DNA of 64,000 nucleotides, taken from positions 81,441 through 145,440 of the forward strand of contig NZ_PKEK01000009.1 of NCBI RefSeq assembly GCF_002863225.1. The letters are read 5' to 3'. A program made the position numbers and the translations under genes. How positions within the stretch are numbered: position 1 is the first letter of the stretch; each line of letters opens with the position of its first letter. The notes below the pieces were generated by a model. It did not search any database. It was not told the origin of the DNA and worked only from the letters and a program-made list of their open reading frames with translations. Positions 49,587 through 59,979 of the stretch are shown in pieces. The DNA comes from Mycobacterium sp. Lineage in GTDB: Bacteria; Actinomycetota; Actinomycetes; Mycobacteriales; Mycobacteriaceae.

Positions 49587-50636
49587 TCACCTGGTCCGAC
49601 GGGTGAGCCGGGAAAAGCCCAGGGCACCAATGGCACCCACGACGGCGGCGGTGGCCAGCTGTCGCGCCTTGAGTCCATCGGCCGGTGGCAGCCGGGGAAT
49701 CGAGACCCTCAGCTCCGGCTGCTCCGGCTGCTCCGGCTGCTCGGGCTGAGTCTCCGGCGGCGGCGGGACGGGGCCCGTCGTCGCCGCCCACGCGGTCGCG
49801 AACAGCAGCAGCCGCGCTGTGACGTAAGCGAACACCATCAGGCCCAGCACCGGCCCGAAGGTGGCTCCGGCCGGGCTGCGCAGCACCGACTTCAGGTAGA
49901 TCGACCCGACCAGCTTGAACACTTCGAAGCCGACCGCCGCCAGGAGTGCCGCGCGCACGGCGCTGCCGAAGTCGACCGGATCCCTGGGCAACCGGGCGAT
50001 CATCCAACCGAACACCAACCACGACAACAGGAATGACACCAGCACCGAAACGGAACGCAGGATCGCGTCGAGCACCGGAAGGTCGTGCAGACCCAGCGCC
50101 CGCAGCAGCCGGGCCATCGGTCCCGCTCCGGCCAGCGCGCTGAGCGCAAGGGTGGCGAAGATGGCGAAGAACGACGACACCATCGCGACGAGGTCGGAGA
50201 ATTTGGTGCGGACGTATCCCTTCGATCCGTCGGTCTGCCGCCACAACTCGGTCAGCGCGACCCGCAGGTTGCTCATCCAGTTGAGTCCCACCCACAGGGC
50301 GACGGCCAGACCGATCACACCGACCGATGCCCGGGCGTCGATCGCCGAATTCATCAGGTCGAGCATCTGCTGGCCCAGGGCGCCGGGCACCGCGTGCCTG
50401 ACCTTGTTGTCGATCGCGGCCAGCACGCTGGGACGCCGCGACAACAGGAACCCGGCCACACTGAATCCGACCATCAGCAGCGGGAACAACGCGAAGATCG
50501 TGTAGTACGTCAGACCGGCCGCGAAGAAATTGCCCTGACATTCGTCGAACCAGTCATTGGCCCGAATCGCGTGGTCCAACCATGCGTACCGCGCCCGCAG
50601 TCGATCCAGGATTCCTGGCTTGGCCGGTTCGCTCAT
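49587..50636 (-). CDS. YihY/virulence factor BrkB family membrane protein (Rv3335c-like)
   Basis: 349 aa from ATG 50636. YihY domain with about six membrane helices and the family blocks FFAAGLTYYTIFALFPLLMV (about 36-55) and GLNWMSNLRVALTELW. The C-terminal cytoplasmic tail contains four Q-P-E units coded by a 9-bp repeat (49713-49748), then ends after a further hydrophobic stretch (ATAAVVGAIGALGF) and an Arg-rich end. Formerly thought to be RNase BN; the true function is unclear. Tail-to-tail with gdx with no gap. Confidence 0.88.
   Translation of the reverse strand: MSEPAKPGILDRLRARYAWLDHAIRANDWFDECQGNFFAAGLTYYTIFALFPLLMVGFSVAGFLLSRRPSVLAAIDNKVRHAVPGALGQQMLDLMNSAIDARASVGVIGLAVALWVGLNWMSNLRVALTELWRQTDGSKGYVRTKFSDLVAMVSSFFAIFATLALSALAGAGPMARLLRALGLHDLPVLDAILRSVSVLVSFLLSWLVFGWMIARLPRDPVDFGSAVRAALLAAVGFEVFKLVGSIYLKSVLRSPAGATFGPVLGLMVFAYVTARLLLFATAWAATTGPVPPPPETQPEQPEQPEQPELRVSIPRLPPADGLKARQLATAAVVGAIGALGFSRLTRRTR
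49713..49748. repeat. four 9-bp tandem repeats coding Q-P-E
   Basis: CTCCGGCTG occurs three times (49713, 49722, 49731) followed by CTCGGGCTG (49740). Read on the minus strand it gives the Q-P-E run in the tail of the YihY protein. The copy number could vary between strains. Confidence 0.9.
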
Positions 50637-50645
50637 CACCACCCG

Positions 50646-51779
<1,134 letters not shown>

Positions 51780-51845
51780 GCAATCTTTTCACGCGACCAC
51801 CGGTGCTTCTTGCGGTACCGGCGGTATCGCCATAATGTCGGCGAC

Positions 51846-52688
51846 GTGATAAATCGCGCCCCCATCCACGTCGGCTCGGGCGAGCCGGTCCTGCTGCTGC
51901 ATCCGTTCCTGATCTCCCAGCTGGTCTGGAACGACGTTGCCGCGCAACTGGCCGACACCGGCTCCTACGAAGTGTTCGCCCCGACCATGGCCGGCCACAA
52001 CGGCGGCCCGAAGTCCGGCACCTGGTTTCTGAGTTCGGCGGTGCTCGCCGACCACGTCGAACGTCAGCTCGACGAATTGGGTTGGGAGACAGCGCATATC
52101 GTCGGCAATTCGCTGGGCGGCTGGGTGGCCTTCGAGCTGGAGCGCCGCGGTCGAGCCCGCACCGTGACCGGTATCGCTCCCGCCGGCGGGTGGACCCGTT
52201 GGAACCCGGCCAAGTTCGAGGTGATCGCGAAGTTCGTCGCGGGCATGCCGTTCTGGGCGTTCGCCCGTCTCCTGGGAGTCAAGGCGCTGCGGTTGCCCGG
52301 CACCCGACAACTCTCCACGCTGCCGATCAGCGGGACACCCGACGGGGTCACCGACGAACAACTGGCTGCCATCGTCGACGACGTGGCGCACTGCCCGGCG
52401 TACTTCCAGCTACTGGTCAAATCGCTGTGGAACCCCGGCCTTATCGAGTTGGCGCAGACCGGCGTACCGGCTCACCTGGTGCTCTGCCAGAAGGACCGGG
52501 TGTTCCCGGGGCCGCGGTCGCACCGCTATTTCCAGGCGCAGTTGCCGCGCGGGACCCGCATCACCGAACTCGAGGGCGTCGGGCACATCCCGATGTTCGA
52601 GGCCCCGGCCCGGGTCACCGAGGCCATCCACGGCTTCTTGTCCGAGCACACCCAGGGCCGCCAAGCGGTCGACCCGCCCGCCAGTTAG
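51846..52688 (+). CDS. alpha/beta hydrolase (Rv3338-like)
   Basis: 280 aa from GTG 51846. Alpha/beta hydrolase fold: oxyanion region LLLHPFLIS (HP instead of the usual HG), nucleophile Ser89 in VGNSLGGWVAFEL, late acid near LCQKDRVFPG and catalytic His in GVGHIPMFEAP. Soluble; substrate unknown. Convergent with the FAD monooxygenase, the stops sharing 4 bp. Confidence 0.87.
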   Translation: MINRAPIHVGSGEPVLLLHPFLISQLVWNDVAAQLADTGSYEVFAPTMAGHNGGPKSGTWFLSSAVLADHVERQLDELGWETAHIVGNSLGGWVAFELERRGRARTVTGIAPAGGWTRWNPAKFEVIAKFVAGMPFWAFARLLGVKALRLPGTRQLSTLPISGTPDGVTDEQLAAIVDDVAHCPAYFQLLVKSLWNPGLIELAQTGVPAHLVLCQKDRVFPGPRSHRYFQAQLPRGTRITELEGVGHIPMFEAPARVTEAIHGFLSEHTQGRQAVDPPAS

Positions 52689-54175
52689 GCGGTCGCCGGC
52701 ACCACATGCGGCCGCGCGGCCGGAGCGGTCCACCGAGCCAGCGCGTCCAGCCATTGCGAGCAGTTGCCCGAGTCGCCGGCCCAGGCGATGTAGCCGTCCG
52801 GCCGCACCAGCACCGCGGGGCCGGCGTCGGCCCGCTCCGCCTGATGCAGATCGGTCACGCCGACCGCAGCCCGGCCGCATTCGCGCACCAGCACGAAACC
52901 GGGCTCGCGCTGCAGATACGTCAACCGGTCCCCGATCAGCGGGATCTGGGTCGCGCGGGTGCCCACCAGAGCGCTCTCGCCAGCCCGGTGCGGATAGCGC
53001 AACGTCGTTCCGGCGAAACTACCCGCCACCACGTCCCGCAGCCGGGGTATCCGTAGCATCCTGGGCGCCAACAGATTTCGAACGCCGCGGGCGAACCGCG
53101 GATGCAATGTGACACCGCGGGCAATCATTCCGGATTGCAGCAGGACCCGCTTGCCGATCGGGTGTCGCTCGTATTGGTAGCTGTCCAGCACCGCATCGTC
53201 GGCCCCGGCCAGCGCGGCGTCGATTTTCCAGGCGAGGTTGGCGGCGTCCTGGATGCCGGTGTTCATGCCCTGACCGCCCATCGGCGAGTGGACGTGCGCC
53301 GCATCGCCCGCCAGGAACACGCGGCCATGCCGATACTGCGCGACTTGCCGCTCGTCGCAATGGAATCGAGACTTCCAACTGATCTCGAGCAGACCGAGAT
53401 CAGCCTTCATCGCACGGGCGAGAATCCCGACGATCTCCGCGCGGTCCACCGGTTCACTGTCCGGCACCTGATGCGCGCGATCCCACACCATTGCGCGGTA
53501 CCAACGACCGTCCCCCTCGTGACGGTCGTACGGCGCCAAGAACGCGAATTCGTTGCGGGTGCTGCCCAACGTCAGCCCGCCGCCGGTCGGACCGTTGGCA
53601 AGTTTGACGTCGGCCAGCACGATGGACGACAACACCGTCTTCCCGGGGAAGTCCACGCCCAACAATCCTCGTACCGTGCTGTGGGCACCGTCCGCGCCGA
53701 TGAGATACTGTGCTCGCCAACGCATCTCGGGTCCGCCCTGGTACGGTCGGGTGGTCACCGACACGCCGTCGGCATCCTGCTCGAGCCCCACGACCTCTTC
53801 GCCGCGCCGGACATCGGCTCCCTGCGCGACGGCGTAGGCCGCGATCGCCTGGTCGACGTTGGTCTGCGGGGTGATCATCGCGAACTGATAGGGCGATTCC
53901 AGGTGGGTCAGGTCCAGCCGGGCGCCACCGAACAGCGTCACTCCGGTGGCCTTGTGCGCGCGGGCTAGTAGGCCATCGGCGATGCCGCGGGCGTCCAGCA
54001 CCTCCAGCGTGCGCGCCATGGTGGCGAATGCGCGGCTGGCCGGATTGACCGACGGCCAGCGTTCCAGCACCGTGACCGACCGGCCGATGCGCGCCAGGTC
54101 GCCGGCGGCGGTCAGGCCGGTCGGGCCCGCGCCGACCACCAGAACGTCGACAGTGTTTTCCGGGTGTGTCGCCAT
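52685..54175 (-). CDS. FAD-dependent aromatic-type monooxygenase
   Basis: 496 aa from ATG 54175. Group A flavoprotein hydroxylase: VLVVGAGPTGLTAAGDLARI at the N-terminus, the DG motif IGADGAHSTVRGLLG, and GDAAHVHSPMGGQGMNTGIQ, followed by DAANLAWK. The C-terminal thioredoxin-like part of phenol-hydroxylase relatives is present in reduced form. It inserts one oxygen into an aromatic or polyketide ring using NAD(P)H. Coupled to the upstream 134-aa gene (stop and start share one base); the pair is probably repressed by the divergent TetR protein. Confidence 0.9.
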   Translation of the reverse strand: MATHPENTVDVLVVGAGPTGLTAAGDLARIGRSVTVLERWPSVNPASRAFATMARTLEVLDARGIADGLLARAHKATGVTLFGGARLDLTHLESPYQFAMITPQTNVDQAIAAYAVAQGADVRRGEEVVGLEQDADGVSVTTRPYQGGPEMRWRAQYLIGADGAHSTVRGLLGVDFPGKTVLSSIVLADVKLANGPTGGGLTLGSTRNEFAFLAPYDRHEGDGRWYRAMVWDRAHQVPDSEPVDRAEIVGILARAMKADLGLLEISWKSRFHCDERQVAQYRHGRVFLAGDAAHVHSPMGGQGMNTGIQDAANLAWKIDAALAGADDAVLDSYQYERHPIGKRVLLQSGMIARGVTLHPRFARGVRNLLAPRMLRIPRLRDVVAGSFAGTTLRYPHRAGESALVGTRATQIPLIGDRLTYLQREPGFVLVRECGRAAVGVTDLHQAERADAGPAVLVRPDGYIAWAGDSGNCSQWLDALARWTAPAARPHVVPATA

Positions 54176-54579
54176 CAAGCCACCGCCTCCGGGTCGGGGT
54201 ACCAGCGACGGATGTCGTCGGGCGTCGAGACGGCATCACGGTTGAAGACGAACCGGCAGCCGGGCTGGGCAATGTGCGCGGCGTTGACGATCGCCTCGAA
54301 CAGCAGCGTGTTGGCGGCGACGAGGCGCACACCGGCGCCGATCAGCACCGCGTCATACCGCTTGGCCTCCAGCCATTGCCGGGCCTTGTCCACCCCCGCC
54401 TGGCCGACGTCGATCAGACAGTTGTCGACGCCGTATCCGGCGGCGCGCAACCCGGCGACGTTCTCGTCGTTGGCGGCTCGCAGCTTCTCCTTCGACAGAC
54501 CCCGAAACCGGGCGAAGTCGGCCGAGGAGTAGTCGATGGCGTCCGGATCGATCCCGATCTGGATGGCGGTGACGGTCAT
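54175..54579 (-). CDS. conserved hypothetical protein, partner of the monooxygenase
   Basis: 134 aa from ATG 54579 with GGAGGT 7 nt upstream. It starts MTVTAIQIGIDPDAIDYSSA and has an alpha/beta pattern: AAGYGVDNCLIDVGQAGVDK, then YDAVLIGAGVRLVAANTLLF and CRFVFNRDAVSTPDDIRRWY. G-A-G-V-R followed by a helix suggests a nucleotide- or phosphate-binding fold, but I recognise no family. No signal or membrane segment. Co-translated with the FAD monooxygenase, so probably in the same pathway. Confidence 0.7.
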   Translation of the reverse strand: MTVTAIQIGIDPDAIDYSSADFARFRGLSKEKLRAANDENVAGLRAAGYGVDNCLIDVGQAGVDKARQWLEAKRYDAVLIGAGVRLVAANTLLFEAIVNAAHIAQPGCRFVFNRDAVSTPDDIRRWYPDPEAVA

Positions 54580-54604
54580 GAGCGTGACCTCCGGTGCTGA
54601 GTGG

Positions 54605-54664
54605 TTCAACAACTGTTGAAACAGAAGCTAGGCCGATTCGCCAGCAAATGTCAACAGTTGTTGA
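54605..54664. promoter_or_regulatory. two TetR operator candidates
   Basis: TTCAACAACTGTTGAA at 54605-54620 (arms TTCAACA/TGTTGAA) and TCAACAGTTGTTGA at 54651-54664 (arms TCAACA/TGTTGA) are palindromes of the same motif, 45 bp centre to centre, in the 99 bp between the hypothetical gene and the divergent tetR. The second ends 14 nt before the tetR start codon, and the first 25 bp from the other start, so one repressor could shut both directions. Confidence 0.75.
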
Positions 54665-54678
54665 ATACACTTCCCGGC

Positions 54679-55245
54679 ATGCCTCCGAGAGCACGCGATG
54701 GGCGCGACGGTCCGGCCACCCGGGCCGCCATCCTCGACACCGCCCGGTCACAGTTCGGCAGCCACGGTTTCGAACGCACCACCATCCGTTCGGTGGCCTC
54801 GGCGGCCGGAGTCGATCCGGCGCTGGTCATGCATTACTTCGGCAGCAAGTCCGGGCTCTTCGCGGCGGCATCGCAATTCGTCATCACGCTCCCGGACCTG
54901 GTCGGCATCGCCCCCGACCGGCTCGCCGACGTCCTGCTGCCGGTGTTCATCGAGGCCTGGGGGCCGCAAGGACCGCTGCTGCCGTTACTGCGCGCAGCCG
55001 CGACGAACCCGGCGGCGGCCGAGACCCTGCTGACGGTTTTCGTCGGTCAGGTGGCCCCCGCGCTGGCGGCCGTCACGCCCGACCGCGCACCAGAACGTGC
55101 GGCGCTGGTCGGCTCGCAGTTGCTCGGGGTCGCCGTGGCGCGCTACATCCTCGGCGTACCGCCGCTGACCGGCATGTCCGACGCGCGGCTCGTCGAGTGG
55201 CTACGCCCGGTACTCGCCCACTACCTGACCGAACCCGCGCCCTGA
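54679..55245 (+). CDS. TetR-family repressor of the monooxygenase operon
   Basis: 188 aa from ATG 54679. Helix-turn-helix TTIRSVASAAGVDPALVMHY, followed by FGSKSGLF (about 35-62). The C-terminal domain resembles the TetR_C group seen with aromatic-compound regulators. Divergent from the 134-aa/FAD-monooxygenase operon and bordered by two copies of TCAACA-NN-TGTTGA, so self-repression and repression of that operon are likely. The last 25 bp overlap the convergent PadR gene. Confidence 0.9.
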   Translation: MPPRARDGRDGPATRAAILDTARSQFGSHGFERTTIRSVASAAGVDPALVMHYFGSKSGLFAAASQFVITLPDLVGIAPDRLADVLLPVFIEAWGPQGPLLPLLRAAATNPAAAETLLTVFVGQVAPALAAVTPDRAPERAALVGSQLLGVAVARYILGVPPLTGMSDARLVEWLRPVLAHYLTEPAP

Positions 55246-55790
55246 CGCTGCTCGACGACCACCAGCGCGCGCTCGGCCCAGCGCAGGTTTTCTTCTTCGT
55301 AGGAAATGCCGCGCATCAATGTCAGATACGGCCCCACCCGCGGCGCCGTAGCCAGGAACTCCTGCTCGGTGCGGCCATCGAGGATTCGCATGCGCAGTCG
55401 CTCGTAGCGCTGCACTTTGACCTCGGCCCGGTCGCGACGCTCGATGATCAACTGGCGGACGGCCGCCGCGTCGCCGACATCGAAGGCCTGCACCTTGATC
55501 AGCAGCTCGTCTCGGATGACCGACGGCTTCGCCGGCTTCGCGGTGAACTGGCGAATCGCCTCGTATCCCGCCTCGGTCAGCGAGAACATCCGCTTGTTGG
55601 GCCGGCGTTCCTGCTGCACGATCCGCGCCTCGATGAGGCCCTGCTCGGCCAGACGCTCGAGTTCTTTGTAGAGCTGCTGCGGAGTCGCCATCCAGAAGTT
55701 CGCCACCGACGCGTCGAAGTCTTTGGCCAGGTCGTAACCGGACGACTCCCCCTCGAGCAGGGCCGCCAGCACCGCATCACGCAACGACAT
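55221..55790 (-). CDS. PadR-family transcriptional regulator
   Basis: 189 aa from ATG 55790. N-terminal winged helix: SLRDAVLAALLEGESSGYDL (2-21) and MATPQQLYKELERLAEQGLI, the PadR signature, followed by the second wing with RRPNKRMFSLTEAGYEAI. The C-terminal helical domain (DRAEVKVQRYERLRMRIL) is of the VirulH_C type that dimerises. It is divergent from a SnoaL/F420-oxidoreductase pair and is the likely regulator of it. Confidence 0.9.
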   Translation of the reverse strand: MSLRDAVLAALLEGESSGYDLAKDFDASVANFWMATPQQLYKELERLAEQGLIEARIVQQERRPNKRMFSLTEAGYEAIRQFTAKPAKPSVIRDELLIKVQAFDVGDAAAVRQLIIERRDRAEVKVQRYERLRMRILDGRTEQEFLATAPRVGPYLTLMRGISYEEENLRWAERALVVVEQRQGAGSVR

Positions 55791-55810
55791 GGAGCAATCG
55801 TACCCGAGAG

Positions 55811-55828
55811 TAATCAAGAAATTGATTA
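55811..55828. promoter_or_regulatory. palindromic operator candidate for PadR
   Basis: TAATCAA-GAAA-TTGATTA has perfect 7-bp arms and lies 20 bp upstream of the padR start codon, in the 117-bp gap to the SnoaL-like gene. A second, shorter palindrome TCAACAAGTTGA is at 55879-55890, close to that gene. A regulator bound to the first would probably control padR itself. Confidence 0.55.
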
Positions 55829-55907
55829 ATCGGCTCTGGACTTACCGGGATCGGGGCTTTATGGTCGAGCTGACCTACTCAACAAGTTGACCATTAGAGG
55901 TATCCCG

Positions 55908-56330
55908 ATGCACCCCTTCCGCAAGGCGGTCGAAGATCGCGACGAGGCGGCCGTCGAGGCCCTGCTCGCCGACAACGTCGTGTTCACCAGTCCGGTGGCG
56001 TTCAAGCCCTACGTCGGCAAGCCGATCACCGCCGCGATCCTGCGCGGCGTGCTGCGGGTCTTCGAAAACTTCCGCTATGTCCGTGAGATCCATGACGCCG
56101 ACAGCGGCCTGCACGCGTTGGAGTTCGAGACCGGCGTCGTCGGTGCCCCCGGCGTGACGATCAACGGCTGCGACTTCCTGCACGTCAATGAAGACGGCCT
56201 GATCGACGACCTTAAGGTGATGGTGCGACCGCTTTCCGGTGCGACGGCATTGTCCGAAGCGATGGCCGCACAATTTCCGCGAATCCAGACCGAGGCCGCC
56301 GAACTGGCCGACCAGTTCGCCGAGGCATAG
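55908..56330 (+). CDS. SnoaL-like/NTF2-fold protein
   Basis: 140 aa from ATG 55908 with GAGGT 6-7 nt upstream. The N-terminus PFRKAVEDRDEAAVEALLAD is the usual first helices of SnoaL_2 proteins, followed by NVVFTSPVAFKPYVGKPITA and beta strands (GLHALEFETGV, GCDFLHVNEDGLIDDLKVMV). Probably an isomerase or ligand-binding helper. It lies 37 bp upstream of the F420-dependent oxidoreductase and is presumably its operon partner. Confidence 0.82.
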   Translation: MHPFRKAVEDRDEAAVEALLADNVVFTSPVAFKPYVGKPITAAILRGVLRVFENFRYVREIHDADSGLHALEFETGVVGAPGVTINGCDFLHVNEDGLIDDLKVMVRPLSGATALSEAMAAQFPRIQTEAAELADQFAEA

Positions 56331-56367
56331 AACACAGGGCCTCAAGAAAACAAGGGAGCAGCCAGGC

Positions 56368-57408
56368 ATGCGAATCGGACTAGGAATCAACTACGCGGGC
56401 GGCTTCAAAGAGGTGGCCGCCGAGGTGGCCGACCTCGAGCGCGCCGGCCTCGACATAGTCTTTGTCCCCGAAGCGTATTCGTACGACGCGGTGAGCGCGC
56501 TGGGCTATCTCGCCGCCAGCACCGAGCGGGTCGAACTGGCCTCGGGCATTCTGCAGCTCTACACCCGCACACCCACGCTGACCGCAATGACCGCCGCCGG
56601 GCTGGACTACGTCTCCGACGGTCGTTACACCCTGGGCCTGGGCGCGTCGGGACCCCAGGTGATCGAGGGTTTCCACGGCGTCCGCTACGACGCGCCGATC
56701 GCCCGGACCCGCGAAGTGATCGAGATCTGCCGCCAGGTATGGCGTCGCGAGAAGCTGCAGTACCAGGGTGAGCACTACCAGGTCCCGTTGCCGGCCGAGA
56801 AGGGAACCGGTCTGGGCAAGGCCCTGAAGCTGATCAACAAGCCTGTGCGAGAGCGTATTCCGATTCTGATCGCCGCGCTCGGACCCAAGAACGTCGAGCT
56901 GGCCGCCGAACTCGCCGAGGGCTGGCAGCCGATCTTCTTCCTGCCCGAGAAGGCACAGGATGTCTGGGGCAAGTCGCTGGCGGCCGGCAAGGCCAAGCGC
57001 GACCCGGTGTTGGGCGACCTGGAGGTGTTCGCCGGTCCCACTCTGGCCATCGGCGACAACGTCGAGCCGCTGCGGGAAATCGTGAAGCCTCACCTGGCGC
57101 TCTACATCGGCGGCATGGGCGCCAAGGGGAAGAACTTCTATCGCACCCTGGCCACCCGATACGGCTATGGGCCGCAGGCTGATCGGATCCAGGAGCTCTA
57201 TCTGGCCGGCGACAAGGAAGCCGCCGCCAAGGCGGTCCCGGACGAGTTGGTGCGTGACGTCTCGTTGATCGGGTCACCGGAATTCGTCAAGGAACGCATC
57301 GCGGCTTTCCGCGAAGTCGGCGTGACCACCCTGAACGTGGTTCCCGTGGCCGAGACCGCGGCCGAGCGCGTCAAGCTGATCGAGACGCTGCGCGGCCTGG
57401 TGGACTGA
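56368..57408 (+). CDS. LLM-class F420-dependent oxidoreductase
   Basis: 346 aa from ATG 56368, with AGGGAG about 9 nt upstream. Luciferase-like TIM barrel: start MRIGLGINYAGGFKEVAAEV, then LDIVFVPEAYSYDAVSALGY, TERVELASGILQLYTRTPTL, GRYTLGLGASGPQVIEGFHG and ILIAALGPKNVELAAELAEG. These are typical of the mycobacterial F420 family related to Rv3520c. It would use reduced F420 for hydride transfer to an unknown substrate. Convergent with icd, with a 3-bp gap. Confidence 0.9.
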   Translation: MRIGLGINYAGGFKEVAAEVADLERAGLDIVFVPEAYSYDAVSALGYLAASTERVELASGILQLYTRTPTLTAMTAAGLDYVSDGRYTLGLGASGPQVIEGFHGVRYDAPIARTREVIEICRQVWRREKLQYQGEHYQVPLPAEKGTGLGKALKLINKPVRERIPILIAALGPKNVELAAELAEGWQPIFFLPEKAQDVWGKSLAAGKAKRDPVLGDLEVFAGPTLAIGDNVEPLREIVKPHLALYIGGMGAKGKNFYRTLATRYGYGPQADRIQELYLAGDKEAAAKAVPDELVRDVSLIGSPEFVKERIAAFREVGVTTLNVVPVAETAAERVKLIETLRGLVD

Positions 57409-57411
57409 CCC

Positions 57412-59649
57412 TCAGTCCTGGGCCGCCGCCAGTGCGGCGTTGAGCGTCTTGCTGGGACGCATCACCGCGATGGTCTTCTCGTCGTCGAGTCGGTAGTAGC
57501 CGCCGATGTCGACGGGTTCGCCTTGTGCAGCAGCGAGTTCGGAGATGATCGCGTCCTCGTCCTTGCCGAGCTCGTCGGCCAGCGCGGCGAAGTGCTTGCG
57601 CAACTCCTCGTCCTCGTGCTGTTCGGCGAGCGTGCGGGCCCAGTACAGCGCCAGGTAGTACTGGCTGCCCCGGTTGTCGAGTTCACCGGTCTTGCGCGAC
57701 GGGCTCTTGTTGTTGTCCAGCAGCGCGCCGATCGCGTCGTCGAGCGTCTTGCCCAGGATCTTCGCGCGCTCGTTGCCGGTCTTGACCCCGATGTCTTCGA
57801 AACATGCTCCCAGCGCCAGGAATTCGCCGAGCGAGTCCCAGCGCAGGTGGTTCTCCTCGACGAGCTGGTGAACGTGCTTGGGGGCCGATCCGCCCGCCCC
57901 GGTCTCGTACATGCCGCCACCGGCCATCAGCGGCACGATGGACAGCATCTTCGCGCTGGTACCCAGCTCCAAGATCGGGAACAGGTCAGTCAGGTAGTCC
58001 CGCAGGATGTTTCCCGTTGCGGCGATGGTGTCTTCGCCGCGCATGACCCGCTCCAGGGTGTACCGCATGGCCCATACCTGCGGCATGATCTGGATCTCCA
58101 GGCCCTCGGTGTCCGACTCCTTGAGGTAGGCCTTGACCTTCTTGCGCAGCTCGGCCTCGTGCGGCCGTTCGGTGTCCAGCCAGAACAGCACCGTCATGCC
58201 CGAATTCCTGCCACGGGTCACGGCCAGCTTGACCCAGTCGCGGATCGCCGCATCGGTCACGATGGGCATCCGCCAGATGTCACCCTCCTCGACGTTCTGC
58301 GACAGCAGGACCTCACCGGTCTCGAGGTCGACGATGTCGGCGACGCCGTCCTCGGGAATCTCGAAAGTCTTGTCGTGCGAACCGTATTCCTCCGCGCGCT
58401 GCGCCATCAGCCCCACGTTGGGCACCGTGCCCATCGTGGTCGGATCGAACTGGCCGTGCGTCTTGCAGAAGTTGATGATCTCCTGGTAGATCCGCGAGAA
58501 AGTGGACTCCGGGTTGACCGCCTTGGTGTCCTTCTGCCGGCCGTCGGCGCCGTACATCTTGCCGCCGGCGCGGATCATCGCCGGCATCGACGCATCGACG
58601 ATCACGTCGCTCGGCGAGTGAAAGTTGCTGATGCCCTTGGCCGAATCGACCATCGCCAACTCGGGACGGTGCTCGTGGCAGGCGTGCAGATCACGGATGA
58701 CCTCTTCGCGCTGAGACGCCGGCAGTGATTCGAGCCTGTTGTACAGGTCGACGAGGCCGTTGTTGACGTTGACACCCAGCTCGTCGAACAACTCCTGATG
58801 CTTGTCGAAAGCCTCTTTGTAGAACGTCTTGACTGCGTGGCCGAAGACGATGGGGTGGCTGACCTTCATCATCGTCGCCTTGACGTGCAGCGAGAACATC
58901 ACACCGGTCGCGTAGGCGTCCTCGATCTCGGCCTCGTAGAACTCGATGAGCGCCTTCTTGCTCATGAACATGCTGTCGATGACGTCACCGTCGTGCAACG
59001 ACACCTTTGGCTTGAGCACAATCGTTTTGCCGCTCTTGGTCTTCAACTCCATCTTGACCTCGCGGTCACGATCCAGCGTCATCGACTTCTCACCGTGATA
59101 GAAGTCGCCGTGCTTCATGGTCGCCACATGCGTGCGGGACGCCTGTGACCAGTCGGCCATGCTGTGCGGGTGCTTTCGCGCGTACTCCTTGACGGCCTTC
59201 GGCGCACGGCGGTCTGAGTTTCCTTGCCGCAGAACGGGATTCACGGCGCTGCCCAGACACTTCGCGTAGCGGTCGCGGATTTCCTTGTCCTCATCGGTTT
59301 TCGCGCTCTGCGGGTAGTCCGGAAGCTTGAATCCCTTGCCTTGCAGTTCCTTGACCGCGGCCACCAGCTGAGGCACCGACGCGCTGATGTTCGGCAGCTT
59401 GATGATGTTGGTGTCGGCCTCTTTGGTCAGCCGGCCGAGCTCGCCCAGGTTGTCGGGCACCCGCTGTTCGTCGGTCAGGTAATCGGAGAACTCGGCCAGG
59501 ATCCGCGCGGCCACCGAGATGTCACTGGTCTGGATGGTGATTCCGGCGGGTTCGGCGAACGCTCGCACGATCGGCAGGAAGGCATAGGTCGCCAGCAGCG
59601 GCGCCTCGTCAGTCAGCGTGTAGATGATGGTCGGCTGTTCGGCGCTCAC
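57412..59649 (-). CDS. icd2: monomeric NADP-dependent isocitrate dehydrogenase
   Basis: 745 aa from GTG 59649, the full length of the monomeric IDH type, with no similarity to the 410-aa dimeric form. Characteristic segments are [60 protein letters not shown], and [19 protein letters not shown]. It oxidises isocitrate to 2-oxoglutarate with NADP in the TCA cycle. In M. tuberculosis the dimeric icd1 lies beside metC and this type (icd2) elsewhere, so the neighbourhood here differs. Divergent from the met operon. Confidence 0.96.
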   Translation of the reverse strand: MSAEQPTIIYTLTDEAPLLATYAFLPIVRAFAEPAGITIQTSDISVAARILAEFSDYLTDEQRVPDNLGELGRLTKEADTNIIKLPNISASVPQLVAAVKELQGKGFKLPDYPQSAKTDEDKEIRDRYAKCLGSAVNPVLRQGNSDRRAPKAVKEYARKHPHSMADWSQASRTHVATMKHGDFYHGEKSMTLDRDREVKMELKTKSGKTIVLKPKVSLHDGDVIDSMFMSKKALIEFYEAEIEDAYATGVMFSLHVKATMMKVSHPIVFGHAVKTFYKEAFDKHQELFDELGVNVNNGLVDLYNRLESLPASQREEVIRDLHACHEHRPELAMVDSAKGISNFHSPSDVIVDASMPAMIRAGGKMYGADGRQKDTKAVNPESTFSRIYQEIINFCKTHGQFDPTTMGTVPNVGLMAQRAEEYGSHDKTFEIPEDGVADIVDLETGEVLLSQNVEEGDIWRMPIVTDAAIRDWVKLAVTRGRNSGMTVLFWLDTERPHEAELRKKVKAYLKESDTEGLEIQIMPQVWAMRYTLERVMRGEDTIAATGNILRDYLTDLFPILELGTSAKMLSIVPLMAGGGMYETGAGGSAPKHVHQLVEENHLRWDSLGEFLALGACFEDIGVKTGNERAKILGKTLDDAIGALLDNNKSPSRKTGELDNRGSQYYLALYWARTLAEQHEDEELRKHFAALADELGKDEDAIISELAAAQGEPVDIGGYYRLDDEKTIAVMRPSKTLNAALAAAQD

Positions 59650-59821
59650 GGTGTTTCTCCCGGTATCGGTAGATCCTGACGGGGCTTCGCGATGAATCTG
59701 GTTGCCACGTTATCAAGCACGTTTGCGCTGATGTCGACCTCGATCTGGCCGTTCCTGCTACCGGCGAGTACGCCCGGCTGACCGCTGGCACCCGTTCGCG
59801 TGGATGAGCTAAGCTTCATTT

Positions 59822-59941
59822 CGGTCATGAGCGCCAGCGTCAAGCCCCGGCTCGCTGGCCGGCAACCCTCCATCCGCGGTGGGGTGCTCCGGGTGAAGAC
59901 CAGGTTTCGTAGCCGTAGCGGCTACGCGGCAAGCGCGGGTC
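59822..59941 (+). ncRNA. SAM-IV riboswitch
   Basis: The region from GGTCATGAGCGCCAGCGTC through GCAAGCGCGGGTC reproduces the mycobacterial SAM-IV aptamer (about 119 nt), including CAAGCCCCGGC, GGCAACCCTCC and the GTAGCC/GGCTAC P3 hairpin. SAM-IV RNAs bind S-adenosylmethionine and switch off methionine and sulfur genes; this one precedes metY-metX, the expected position. Differences from the published mycobacterial sequence, as I remember it, are few and mostly in paired positions. Confidence 0.93.
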
Positions 59942-59979
59942 CGCCGTGATGGGCCCCCCGGAGTAGACAGGGAAACCTG

